A stretch of 64,000 bases of DNA from JAKZRT01 sp965247915 (GTDB lineage: Bacteria > Pseudomonadota > Alphaproteobacteria > Rhodobacterales > Rhodobacteraceae), in contig OZ252048.1 of the NCBI GenBank assembly GCA_965247915.1, positions 2,542,001 to 2,606,000 on the forward strand, written 5' to 3'. Below, in pieces: positions 1 to 8,491 of this stretch (position 1 is its first letter; every line of letters begins with the position of its first letter). The position numbers and the translations under genes were made by a program. A model generated the notes under the pieces. That model saw only the letters and a list, made by a program, of their open reading frames with translations, had not been told where the DNA came from and did not search any database.

Positions 1-1
1 C

Positions 2-481
2 CGGGCGGACTATGACCAGACCCACACCCCAATGTTCCACCAGATCGAGGGGCTGGCGATCGACCGCGACCTGTCGATGGCCAATCTGAAATGGTGCCTG
101 GAAGAATTCTGCCGCGCCTTTTTCGAGGTCGACATGGTCGAACTCAGGTTCCGCGCCTCGCATTTCCCGTTCACCGAACCCTCGGCCGAGGTCGACCTGC
201 GCTGTTCGTGGGCGGGCGGCCAGCTCAAGGTCGGCGAAGGCGACGGTTGGATGGAAATCCTCGGCTCGGGCATGGTCCACCCGAGCGTGCTGGAAATGGG
301 CGGCGTCGACCCGGCCCAATGGCAAGGCTTCGCCTTCGGCATCGGCATCGACCGGCTGGCGATGCTGAAATACGGCATCCCTGATTTGCGGGCGTTTTTC
401 GACAGCAATTTGCGGTGGCTGCGGCACTATGGGTTTGCGGCGCTGGATCAGCCGAATTTGCAGGGGGGGTTGAGTAGGTGA
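2..481 (+). CDS. pheS: Phenylalanine--tRNA ligase alpha subunit, 3' part
   Basis: This is the C-terminal ~160 residues of PheS, cut by the left window edge. PheS forms the (alpha-beta)2 enzyme that charges tRNA-Phe in the cytoplasm and carries the catalytic core. Visible are the class II motif 2 region (MFHQIEGLAID) and motif 3 (GFGIGIDRLAM-like, seen as FAFGIGIDRLAML), followed by the usual ending with IPDLRAFF and LRWLRHYGF. The partner pheT follows at 1957, but the two genes are separated by about 1.5 kb of decayed mobile DNA instead of being adjacent. Confident identification by motif and by context with pheT. Confidence 0.95.
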   Translation, partial: RADYDQTHTPMFHQIEGLAIDRDLSMANLKWCLEEFCRAFFEVDMVELRFRASHFPFTEPSAEVDLRCSWAGGQLKVGEGDGWMEILGSGMVHPSVLEMGGVDPAQWQGFAFGIGIDRLAMLKYGIPDLRAFFDSNLRWLRHYGFAALDQPNLQGGLSR

Positions 482-509
482 AACGGGACGACTTTGCGAC
501 GCCGGACTC

Positions 510-686
510 ATGCAGGAATTCAACCCCGGCGTTTTTAGGATGACCTCGCAGGGTCATGACTACTTAGCCGCAATCCGCGACAACGGAATCTGGAAGGAAA
601 CCAAAAGTGCGGTCGCAGCAGCAGGAGGCAACGTAACGCTAGAATTCCTGAAGGCCCTCGCCCTAGGATTACTTAAGGGCACCTCT
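510..686 (+). pseudogene. C-terminal fragment of a DUF2513-like protein
   Basis: The translated stretch FRMTSQGHDYLAAIRD followed by a Trp-Lys-Glu-Thr segment and LEFLKALALGLLK resembles the C-terminal end of DUF2513-type small accessory proteins, where a winged-helix ends in a 'T..GH.FL..IRD' motif and a short amphipathic helix. No N-terminal half is present, and the frame runs on into unrelated sequence toward the IS5 remnant at 737. I read it as a captured or truncated fragment. The family call rests on motif memory only and is moderate. Confidence 0.45.
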
Positions 687-736
687 ATAAATTGCATCTG
701 GCGTGAACGCGCTGTAGATTTGCAGGATGATGCGGC

Positions 737-1509
737 TTGGCACAGATGGGCTTTTTTGATCTTTCAGATCGTTACGAGAGCCTGGATGCGAAGAAGGACC
801 CGCTGGTCGAGATCAATGCAGTTGTACCGTGGGAAGAGTTCCGCCCGCTTCTGGAGCAGGTCTGGCGCAAGCCTGAAAGTGAGCGGAAATCACGCGCGGG
901 GCGCAAGCCGATGGACGCGGTACTGATGTTCAAAATGAGCGCGCTTTACAACCTTTCGGACGATCAGGTCGAATAAGATCCGGGACCGGCCATGCGTTTT
1001 CTGGGTCTTGGTCTTGGTGACCGGGTGCCGGACGCAAAGACCGCTGTATCGCGAGGCGCTGGCGCAGGCGGGCAAGGTGGATGATTTGTTCAAACTCTTT
1101 GACGGACATCTGGCGCGGCAGGGCTACACACGGGGCGGCCAGATACTGGACGCGAGCTATCACGTGCGGCGTTCACGACAGCCAGGTGGTGGACGAGTTG
1201 CTGATGCGCGGCAACACCGCCTCCAGGGTCTGGGCAGATGCGGCCTACCGGTCGGAAGAAATCGAGGCGAAGCTCAGGGCGAGAGGACTGACAAGCCGCA
1301 TCCACCGCAAGGGCAAACGGGGCAGGCCTCTGACCGAACAGGCAATGAAAAGCAACAGGACATCCTCGGTTCGTGTCCGTGTCGAGCATGTGTTCGGCGC
1401 GCAGGCGAACGACATGGGTGGCACGCTGGTGCGAACCATCGGTCTGGCGCGGGCCAGGGCCAGGATCGGGATGAAGAACCTTGCCTACAACATCCGGCGG
1501 CTTGGCAAT
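737..1509 (+). pseudogene. Decayed IS5-family transposase
   Basis: Pieces of one IS5-type DDE transposase are spread over two frames. The N-terminus (MGFFDLSDRY, WEEFRPLLEQVW, GRKPMDAVLMFK, ALYNLSDDQVE) stops at 974-976. The middle (FLGLGLGDRVPDAKT, EALAQAGKVDDLFKLFDGHLARQGY, GGQILDAS) continues in another frame. The C-terminal part (HDSQVVDELLMRGNTAS, VWADAAYRSEEIEAKL, RIHRKGKRG, RVEHVFGAQ, GMKNLAYNIRRLGN) is read from about 1180. Compared with intact family members there are several small deletions and one large internal deletion: DAS is joined almost directly to the YHV region, which removes the 'IVPVPRNHN' block. It cannot make an active enzyme. It lies between pheS and pheT. Confidence 0.85.
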
Positions 1510-1740
1510 TTTCCCCTCTCGCCCGATGTCTGGCTCAATGACCTCTTTGCCAGCAAAGCCGTTCAACAAGGCGGGGTCATCCGGCGCAAGGCGCGTGACG
1601 TGGAATGCTTCGCGGGAAAGGAGCGCTTTATGCGCGAGGCGCGTAAACCGGCGCGGCTATCAGGTCGCCGAAAATTCCGGCAGATCGTCATTTTCTGCAA
1701 CCGCGCGCCCGTCCTCTGGCTGGCCCGTGCGGAACCGAAC

Positions 1741-1784
1741 CGCTTTCTTGAAAAGAAAGCGAACTGAAATCTTTTCAAGATTTC
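1741..1784 (-). repeat. Double-hairpin repeat, copy 1
   Basis: There are two adjacent perfect stem-loops. Arms 1741-1749 and 1753-1761 (CGCTTTCTT / AAGAAAGCG) enclose a GAA triloop. Arms 1766-1773 and 1777-1784 (GAAATCTT / AAGATTTC) enclose a TTC triloop. A 4-nt spacer separates them. Read on the minus strand, the arrangement (stem with GAA loop, 4-nt linker, stem with TTC loop) is the same as at 28934-28977, although the stem sequences differ. This spot is between the IS5 remnant and pheT. The rest of the gap 1785-1956 shows no gene; pheT's start follows at 1957. Confidence 0.7.
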
Positions 1785-1956
1785 GCTCCGTCCAAGGCTG
1801 CCGCAGATAATTCATCCAAAATTTGCCGATCAACAACTTTATCTCTATAAATCATTACTTTACGAAACTGCTCAACCTTGAGCACCTTTCCACTCCGCCA
1901 ATTCTCTGGCCATTTCCGCCCCCATAAGCTAAGGCAGCGGCGGAACCCGAACCCGC

Positions 1957-4362
1957 ATGAAATTCACCCTCTCCTGGCTCAAGGAACACCTCGACACGAC
2001 CGCCCCGGTCGCTAAAATAACCGAAGTCCTGACCGACCTCGGGCTCGAGGTTGAGGGCGTCGAAAACCGCCTCGACGCGCTCAAGGAATTCACTCTGGGC
2101 AGGGTCCTGAGCGCCACAAAACACCCCGACGCCGACCGCCTGACCGTCTGCCAGGTACTGACCGACCGGGGGACAAAACAGATCGTCTGCGGCGCCCCCA
2201 ATGCGCGGGCCGGCATCACCGCCGTCATCGCCCACCCCGGCACCTATATTCCCGGCATCGACACCACGATCCAGGTCGGCAAGATCCGCGGCGTCGAGAG
2301 CCACGGCATGATGTGCTCGGAACGCGAGATGCTGCTCAGCGACGAACACGACGGCATCATCGAGCTTGCCTCGGGCGAGGTCGGAGAGAATTTCACCGAC
2401 TGGCTGGCCGCCAACGACCCGGCCCGCATCGACCCGGTGATCGAGATCGCCATCACCCCGAACCGGCAGGACGCGCTTGGCGTCGAGGGCATCGCCCGCG
2501 ACCTGGCGGCGCGCGGCCTCGGCACGCCGATCGAAAACCCCGTGCAACCGGTCCAGGGGCAATTTCCCTGCCCGATCAACGTCACCATCGACGACGACAC
2601 GAAGGGCGGCTGCCCGATGTTCACCGGCCGCCTGATCAAGGGCATCACCAACCGCCCCAGCCCCGATTGGCTGCAGACCCGGCTCCGCGCCATCGGCCTG
2701 CGCCCGATCTCGGCCCTGGTCGACATCACCAACTTTTTCACCTTCGACCGCAACCGCCCGCTGCACGTCTTTGACGCAGGCCTCGTAAAAGGCGACCTGC
2801 GGGTCCACCGCGCGAAAGGCGGCGAAGAGATCGCAGCGCTCGACGACAAGACCTACCGCGTCGCGGTCGGGATGATGCTGATCTCGGACGCAAGCGGCCC
2901 GCAAAGCATCGCCGGCTGCGTCGGCGGCGCGGCCACGGGCGTGACCAGCGACACCGTGAACGTGTTCGTCGAATCGGCCTTCTGGGACCCGGTGACCATC
3001 GCCAGCACCGCGCGGCGGCTCAAAGTTAGCTCGGACGCCAAATACCGGTTCGAGCGCGGCGTCGACCCCGAGTTCACCTTGCCCGGCCTCGAGGCCGCGA
3101 CCACGATGATCCTCGATCTCTGCGGCGGCGAGGCCTCGACCGTAGTGGTGGCCGGTGCGGTGCCCGATTGGCGCCGGGCGTATCGCCTGGATGCGGCCCG
3201 GGTCGAAAGCCTGGTCGGCATGGACATCCCCGAGGCGACGCAGCGCCAGACGCTGACAGCACTTGGGTTCGAAATGAAAGGCGACATGGCCCATGTGCCG
3301 CCCTGGCGGTCGGATGTGAAGGGCGAGGCCGATCTGGCCGAGGAAGTGGCGCGCATCGCCTCGCTGACCAAGCTCAAAGGCCGCCCCCTGCCGCGCATGA
3401 CCCCGGGCGTGCCGCGCCCGATCCTGACACATATGCAGCGCCGCGAAAGTGCAGCACGGCGCGCGACCGCGGCGCAGGGCATGAACGAATGCGTGACCTA
3501 CAGTTTCATCGACGAAGCCCTAGCGCGGCTCTTTGGTGGCGGCGGTGACGCCACGCGGCTGGAGAACCCGATCTCGTCGGAAATGTCGCATCTCAGACCA
3601 TCGCTGCTGCCGGGACTTTTGCAGGCCGCGGCCCGCAATCAGGCGCGCGGCTTTGCCGATCTGGCGCTTTTCGAGGTCGGTCAGGCGTTTTCGGGGGGTG
3701 AACCCGGCGATCAGCATCTTCTGGCGGCAGGCATCCGCGTCGGTCAGTCCGACCCGCGCAGCCCGCACGCGGCGCGGCGCGGCGTCGACCTTTATGACGC
3801 CAAGGCCGACCTTAAGGCGGTGCTTGCGGCGGTCGGTGCGCCCACGCCGGCCCAGATCCGCCGCGACGGCGCCGACTGCTGGCACCCGGGCCGCCACGGG
3901 GTACTGGCGCTTGGCAAGGTCCAGATCGGCATCTTTGGCGAGGCTCACCCGCGCATTGTCCAGGCGCTCGGCCTGAAAGGCCCGGTGGTGGGCTTTGTCG
4001 CCAATCTCGACGCCATCCCCTTCCCGCGCGCCCGGGGCACAACGCGACCAGCGCTGGAACTCTTAGACCTGCAGGCGGTCGAGCGCGATTTTGCCTTTGT
4101 GGTCGATGCGGACATCGAGGCCGACCGGGTCGTCAACGCCGCCCTTGGGACCGACAAGGCGCTGATCGAAACGGTCAAAGTGTTCGACGAATTCACCGGC
4201 GACAAGGCCGAGGTCCAGATGGGCGAAGGCAAGAAATCGCTGGCAATATCGGTGCGGCTTCAGCCCACGGAAAAAACCCTGACCGACCGCGATATTTCGA
4301 CCGTTTCCGCGAGGATCGTCGAGAAGGTCGGCAAAGCCACCGGCGGGGTTCTGCGCGGATAA
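1957..4362 (+). CDS. pheT: Phenylalanine--tRNA ligase beta subunit
   Basis: An 801-residue PheT, full length for the bacterial family. It starts MKFTLSWLKEHLD and has the EMAP-like tRNA-binding domain (GRVLSATKHPDADRL, then CGAPNARAG, about residues 39-150). The B3/B4 editing domain and B5 domain follow (FERGVDPE region, ATTMILDLCGGEA), then the core domain (RPSLLPGLLQAAARNQARG). It ends in the FDX-ACB anticodon-binding domain (VFDEFTGDKAEVQMGEGKKSLAISVRLQP, split here only for description). It pairs with PheS and supplies editing and tRNA binding. The upstream IS remnant separates it from pheS, so it probably depends on read-through or on a promoter of its own in 1510-1956; none is obvious by eye. 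Confidence 0.97.
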   Translation: MKFTLSWLKEHLDTTAPVAKITEVLTDLGLEVEGVENRLDALKEFTLGRVLSATKHPDADRLTVCQVLTDRGTKQIVCGAPNARAGITAVIAHPGTYIPGIDTTIQVGKIRGVESHGMMCSEREMLLSDEHDGIIELASGEVGENFTDWLAANDPARIDPVIEIAITPNRQDALGVEGIARDLAARGLGTPIENPVQPVQGQFPCPINVTIDDDTKGGCPMFTGRLIKGITNRPSPDWLQTRLRAIGLRPISALVDITNFFTFDRNRPLHVFDAGLVKGDLRVHRAKGGEEIAALDDKTYRVAVGMMLISDASGPQSIAGCVGGAATGVTSDTVNVFVESAFWDPVTIASTARRLKVSSDAKYRFERGVDPEFTLPGLEAATTMILDLCGGEASTVVVAGAVPDWRRAYRLDAARVESLVGMDIPEATQRQTLTALGFEMKGDMAHVPPWRSDVKGEADLAEEVARIASLTKLKGRPLPRMTPGVPRPILTHMQRRESAARRATAAQGMNECVTYSFIDEALARLFGGGGDATRLENPISSEMSHLRPSLLPGLLQAAARNQARGFADLALFEVGQAFSGGEPGDQHLLAAGIRVGQSDPRSPHAARRGVDLYDAKADLKAVLAAVGAPTPAQIRRDGADCWHPGRHGVLALGKVQIGIFGEAHPRIVQALGLKGPVVGFVANLDAIPFPRARGTTRPALELLDLQAVERDFAFVVDADIEADRVVNAALGTDKALIETVKVFDEFTGDKAEVQMGEGKKSLAISVRLQPTEKTLTDRDISTVSARIVEKVGKATGGVLRG

Positions 4363-4467
4363 CCCGAAGTGTCCCCAATCGGATGGGGGTCAATGAACTG
4401 ATGCATCAATATAGAGATTTTGACAAATCGAAAACGCCTCACAAGGGCGACACTTGGGGAGGCAAAA

Positions 4468-4914
4468 ATGACGCTGAACATCTATCTGTCGGGTGAAATC
4501 CACACCAATTGGCGCGAACGGATTATTGACGGCGCCGATGGCCTCGATGTGGCTTTCAGTGGCCCAGTAACCGACCATTCGGCGTCGGACGATTGCGGCG
4601 TGGCCATATTGGGGGCGGAAGACAGCAAATTCTGGCACGACCGCAAGAGCGCGGCGATGAACGCCATCCGCACCCGAAAGGGCATCGCTGACGCCGATAT
4701 CGTGGTGGTGCGATTTGGCGACGACTACAAACAATGGAACGCCGCCTTTGACGCGGGCTTTGCCGCGGCGCTTGGCAAGTCGGTGATCACACTGCACGAG
4801 CCGCAGCACAATCACCCCCTGAAAGAGGTCGATGCCGCCGCTCTGGCCGTGGCCGAACACCCCGAACAGGTGGTCGACGTTCTGCGTTACGTCTTGACTG
4901 GCGCGTTGCCCTGA
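4468..4914 (+). CDS. ytoQ: YtoQ-family protein (nucleoside deoxyribosyltransferase-like fold)
   Basis: A 148-residue protein starting MTLNIYLSGEIHTNWRE. I chose this ATG because GGGGAGG lies just upstream at 4456-4462 and the protein family begins with this strand. The SGEIH start, DHSASDDCG, SAAMNAIRTRKGI, DADIVVVRFGDDYKQWNAAFDAGFA and LHEPQHNHPLKEVD segments match the YtoQ family. That family shares the fold of nucleoside 2-deoxyribosyltransferases but its reaction is not established. The protein has no signal peptide and is probably cytosolic. It sits 105 bp after pheT and may be co-transcribed with it. The family call is fairly sure; the function is unknown. Confidence 0.75.
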   Translation: MTLNIYLSGEIHTNWRERIIDGADGLDVAFSGPVTDHSASDDCGVAILGAEDSKFWHDRKSAAMNAIRTRKGIADADIVVVRFGDDYKQWNAAFDAGFAAALGKSVITLHEPQHNHPLKEVDAAALAVAEHPEQVVDVLRYVLTGALP

Positions 4915-5058
4915 TCGGTCTGCGCAACAACATCTCGACAACCCTTTTTTGCGAGACGGTGCAGGGTCGCCCGCCCTGAGACGGGCAAAGAAAGCGCGTT
5001 CTGGGATGACATGTCAAAACTTATTGCTGCCCAAGTCACCAATGATCGGCATTCACAT

Positions 5059-5685
5059 TCACAAGACTGGCGGCATCAAAGTGGCCCGTACCGGTCGCGG
5101 GCGCAGATACCAGTACCAGACGCGGTAGGCCTGCAATGCTGCCAAAGGTCCGAAATGCACCAGCGCGGCCCCGGCCCCGCCCCAATCGTGCAGGGCTGCC
5201 CAATGGATCAGCGTGAACACGGCTGCGGCGTAGGTGGTGCGTTGAAGTGTCTTCCAGTGCCGCCCCATGACCCGGACAAAGTAATCCATCGAGGTCGAGG
5301 CGAGCGGAATGAAAATAAGCGCCGCGATCCAGCCGGTCCAGATATAGAGACGCGGCAGTTCATCGGCGACACGCTCCAGGCTCGCTGCGTCGATCAGATA
5401 AAACACTGTGTGCAACGCGGCGTAACCAAAGGCCGCGACCCCGAAATAGCGGCGGTTCTTTTTCAGCCATCGCGGCCCGCCCCAGCCTTTGAAGATCAAC
5501 GCCAACGGGCTTGCCATCATTGCGATAATCATGAAGCGGGCGGAAAATTCACCCGTCGGGTGGAGGAGATCGTTAAAAACCTGCCCGCTTGACGCGGTTG
5601 AAACTTCCAATGTCATCCCCATTGCCGGCAGCGCAAGCAGCAGCCAGAGCCAATAGGGGTTCAGGCGGGCGAAGGCTTTTGGCAT
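5059..5685 (-). CDS. MsrQ/YedZ-like haem-binding membrane protein (ferric reductase-like)
   Basis: A ~208-residue integral membrane protein of the ferric-reductase-like transmembrane superfamily, to which MsrQ belongs. MsrQ passes electrons from the quinone pool to the periplasmic methionine-sulfoxide reductase MsrP. Several hydrophobic helices are visible: YWLWLLLALPAMG, FMIIAMMASPLALIF, FGVAAFGYAALHTVFYLID, WIAALIFIPLASTS and AAVFTLIHWAAL. The His in 'AALHTVFY' and the His in 'LIHWAALHD' are likely haem ligands. No msrP lies beside it, so the partner, and hence the exact role, are open. A TTG-initiated extension to 5703 exists; the ATG at 5685 is preferred. Confidence 0.7.
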   Translation of the reverse strand: MPKAFARLNPYWLWLLLALPAMGMTLEVSTASSGQVFNDLLHPTGEFSARFMIIAMMASPLALIFKGWGGPRWLKKNRRYFGVAAFGYAALHTVFYLIDAASLERVADELPRLYIWTGWIAALIFIPLASTSMDYFVRVMGRHWKTLQRTTYAAAVFTLIHWAALHDWGGAGAALVHFGPLAALQAYRVWYWYLRPRPVRATLMPPVL

Positions 5686-5751
5686 GACGATGTTCTGTCT
5701 CAAAGGTGCGTTGTCACCCTTTTACGGCTGTCGGGAAACTTTCCGTCGCGC

Positions 5752-6871
5752 TTATGTCCTCAGCGCCAGCGCGGGCGAAATCACATCGATCCCAAGCGCG
5801 CGGCCGACCGCGTAATAGGTCAGCTGACCGGCGTGCACGTTCAGCCCCGCCAGCAGGTGCGGGTCGTCTTCGCAGGCCTGCCGCCAGCCCTTGCCGGCCA
5901 GCGCCAGCATGAACGGCATCGTGGCATTGCCGAGCGCGATGGTCGAGGTGCGCGCCACCGCGCCCGGCATGTTGGCAACGCAGTAATGCATGATGCCATC
6001 GACCTCGTAGATCGGGTCCTGGTGGGTTGGTGGCCTTCGAGGTCTCGAAACACCCGCCCTGGTCGATCGCCACATCGACAATCGCCGCACCGGGTTTCAT
6101 CGTTGCAAGGTCGGCGCGGCTGACCAGCTTGGGGGCTGCCGCACCGGGGATCAGCACCGCGCCAATCACCAGATCGGCCTGGGCCACCAGTTCTGCCGTA
6201 TTGCCCCTGGACGCATAGCGCGTGCCGAAAACGCCGCCAAAGACATCGTCCAGATAGCGCATCCGGGCCAGCGACATATCCAGCACGGTGACATTGGCGC
6301 CCATCCCGGCAGCTACGCGGGCCGCGTGGGTGCCGACCACGCCGCCGCCGATGACCACGACCTCGGCCGGACCAACGCCGGGCACGCCGCCCATCAGAAC
6401 GCCGCGGCCGCCATTGGCTTTTTGCAACGTCCAGGCGCCGACCTGGGGCGCGAGCTTGCCCGCGACCTCGGACATCGGGGCCAGCAGCGGCAGGCCACCG
6501 GCGGCGTCGGTCACGGTCTCGTAAGCAATCGCGGTGCAGCCCGAGGCCAGAAGGTCATTGGTCTGATCCGGTTCGGGGGCCAGGTGCAGATAGGTGAACA
6601 AGAGCTGGCCGTCGCGCAGCATGGCGCGTTCGCCGGCCTAGGGTTCCTTGACCTTGACGATCATCTCGGCGGCGGCAAAGACCTCGGCAGCGGTCTCGAC
6701 CATCCGGGCCCCGGTGGCGGTGTATTCTTCGTCCGGAAACCCCGCACCCGCGCCCGCGCCGGTCTGGACGATCACCTGGTGACCGGCACCGATGGCCTGA
6801 AGCGCCGCGCTGGGGGTCAGGCCAACCCGGAATTCCTGCGGTTTGATCTCTTTGGGACACCCGATCAGCAT
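5752..6871 (-). pseudogene. ald: Alanine dehydrogenase, broken by an amber codon and a frameshift
   Basis: The frame starts MLIGCPKEIKPQEFRVGL and follows alanine dehydrogenase (reversible NAD-dependent deamination of L-alanine to pyruvate). It reads into an in-frame TAG at 6638-6640, exactly where the family has a Gln in the KEPQ segment (CAG to TAG is one transition). The frame continues with LLFTYLHLAPEPDQT, the NAD-binding VVIGGGVVGTHAARVAAGMGA region and VDVAIDQGGCFETSKAT. Near 6020-6032 it shifts by one base, and the family C-terminus (YEVDGIMHYCVANMPGAVA, ending ALALRT) is found in another frame down to 5752. All parts of the ~370-aa protein are present. The gene is therefore recently inactivated or carries sequence errors. 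It is divergent from the Lrp-type regulator at 7005. Confidence 0.85.
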
Positions 6872-7004
6872 GCTCGACTCCTCTGCTGGTTTTGCGGACT
6901 TTGGGGCGTTTCGGTGCGAATTGCTTTGAAATCGGTGGCTCGAATCCGATATTCTGCGCAAGAAATCAGCGCCGACGTGGCATTATCGCGGAGAACCTTG
7001 CGTC

Positions 7005-7466
7005 ATGGAGCGAATTGACAACACGGATCGTCGAATTCTGGCTGCCCTGCAACGCGCCGGGCGGATGACCAACGCCGAATTGTCCGACAAAGTTCACCTG
7101 TCACCCTCGGCCTGCCACCGGCGGGTGCAGCGCCTGCAGGCCGACGGGGTGATCCGCGATTATGTAGCGCTTCTGGATGCCCGCAAGCTGGACCGGCCGA
7201 CCACCGTTTTCGTCGAGATTACGCTGTCCGGGCAGGCCGACGAAGTTCTCGAGGCCTTCGAGCGCGGGGTGGCGCGGATACCCGATGTGCTGGAGTGTCA
7301 CCTGATGGCCGGAACGGCGGATTATCTGTTGAAAGTGGTGGCGCGCGATACCGACGATTTTGCCCAGATACACCGCCGATTTCTGGCGCGTCTGCCCGGC
7401 GTCGCGCAGATGCATTCGTCATTCGCACTGCGGACTGTGTTCAAAACCACGGCTTTGCCGGTTTAG
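7005..7466 (+). CDS. Lrp/AsnC-family transcriptional regulator
   Basis: A 153-residue Lrp/AsnC protein. The N-terminal winged HTH has MERIDNTDRRILAALQRAGR, then NAELSDKVHLSPSACHRRVQRL as the recognition region (about residues 20-45). The C-terminal RAM/ligand-binding domain includes VECHLMAGTADYLLKV-like residues (LECHLMAGTADYLLKVVARD). It is transcribed away from ald across a 133-bp shared region, so it is probably the alanine-responsive activator of ald (AldR-type). That role is inferred from position. The gene is intact even though its presumed target is broken. Confidence 0.85.
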   Translation: MERIDNTDRRILAALQRAGRMTNAELSDKVHLSPSACHRRVQRLQADGVIRDYVALLDARKLDRPTTVFVEITLSGQADEVLEAFERGVARIPDVLECHLMAGTADYLLKVVARDTDDFAQIHRRFLARLPGVAQMHSSFALRTVFKTTALPV

Positions 7467-7562
7467 GTTTCGTTAACCTCTTCATCACTATCCAATGCCA
7501 AACTGCGAAGAATTGGGTTAGTTTCCTTGTGTGTTTTACGAGTAACTTGGGAGTTCCCTAGC

Positions 7563-8465
7563 ATGTCTGAAGATAATTCATCGGAGCGCGCTGACCTCAA
7601 TCAGCTGGTCGCGGACCTGGCGCCGCACGGCGAGAGCGTGGCGCAATTGTTCAAGAACCAGCTGGCACGCGCGCCCTGGATCGTCTGGTCGCCCGAACGC
7701 CGCGATATTACGCACCCGATGGTTCGCCGGTTTTACGACCGGTGCGAGACGCTGCCGGCGGCGAAAGGCGGGGTCGCCGAGACGGATGTCGATCTGGACC
7801 ATTTCGGCAGCCTTGCCGATTGGATGACCGTGGTGCGGGTCGATCCCGAAAGCGACCGTCTGACTTACGCGGTTTACGGTCAAAGCCTCCGACGAATTGC
7901 TGGTCGCGACATGACCGGTCTCTCGCCTGCTGACCTGCGGCACTACAACGGCGAATTTGTCACGGCGGTCTATTTGGCAGCGCGTAACCGCAACCTGATT
8001 GTTCTGACCGAACACGAACCGGCGCCCGACGTATTCGTCCATCGTTGGCAGAGGCTGATCGTGCCTATGCACAGTGGGGGCGCAGTGACCGGCTTTTTGA
8101 CAATGGGCGCGCCAGAGAATGAAATGCGCGCTGGCCTCGAGATAATTTCGGACCCTGTATTCGTGATGGACGCAGATCAGCGGATATTCTTTGTCAATCG
8201 CGCCGGAGCCGAACTTTTTGACGTCAGCCAGACCGACGCGCATGGTCGCACGTTTTTCGACGTCAGCGGGATCAGCATCGAAATAGAAAAATCACCGATG
8301 GAGCTGTCGGGTGCTGATGTGGTTCAGGATCAGCTGCGGCTGCCGGCCGAAAGCGGGCTCAGCGACAGCTTTCTGGTGACCATCGGGGCAACGCTGCACC
8401 GGGGTACACCGTTTTACGTGTTGCAGGTGCGCATGGTGCTGGTCGACCCAAAGAGCGGGGCCTGA
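7563..8465 (+). CDS. PAS-domain protein, probable signalling role
   Basis: A 300-residue soluble protein starting MSEDNSSERADLNQLV. The middle region (LADWMTVVRVDPESDRLTYAVYGQSLRRIAGRDMTG) looks like an alphaproteobacterial PAS-type sensor segment. The C-terminal part (EIISDPVFVMDADQRIFFVNRAGAELF) is a canonical PAS core. No kinase, GGDEF, EAL or HTH output follows, and no transmembrane helix is seen. It may act as a stand-alone sensor or partner protein. A longer frame upstream to 7527 exists, but the ATG at 7563 begins the plausible hydrophilic N-terminus. What it senses is not visible. Confidence 0.6.
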   Translation: MSEDNSSERADLNQLVADLAPHGESVAQLFKNQLARAPWIVWSPERRDITHPMVRRFYDRCETLPAAKGGVAETDVDLDHFGSLADWMTVVRVDPESDRLTYAVYGQSLRRIAGRDMTGLSPADLRHYNGEFVTAVYLAARNRNLIVLTEHEPAPDVFVHRWQRLIVPMHSGGAVTGFLTMGAPENEMRAGLEIISDPVFVMDADQRIFFVNRAGAELFDVSQTDAHGRTFFDVSGISIEIEKSPMELSGADVVQDQLRLPAESGLSDSFLVTIGATLHRGTPFYVLQVRMVLVDPKSGA

Positions 8466-8491
8466 GGCCCCACGCCCGGCCCAGACGCGGG

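Noticed and set aside
1855..3432. A 525-codon open frame antisense to pheT
   Set aside because: Same reasoning: low-complexity Arg/Ala/Gly/Asp composition, no start signal, full overlap with pheT.
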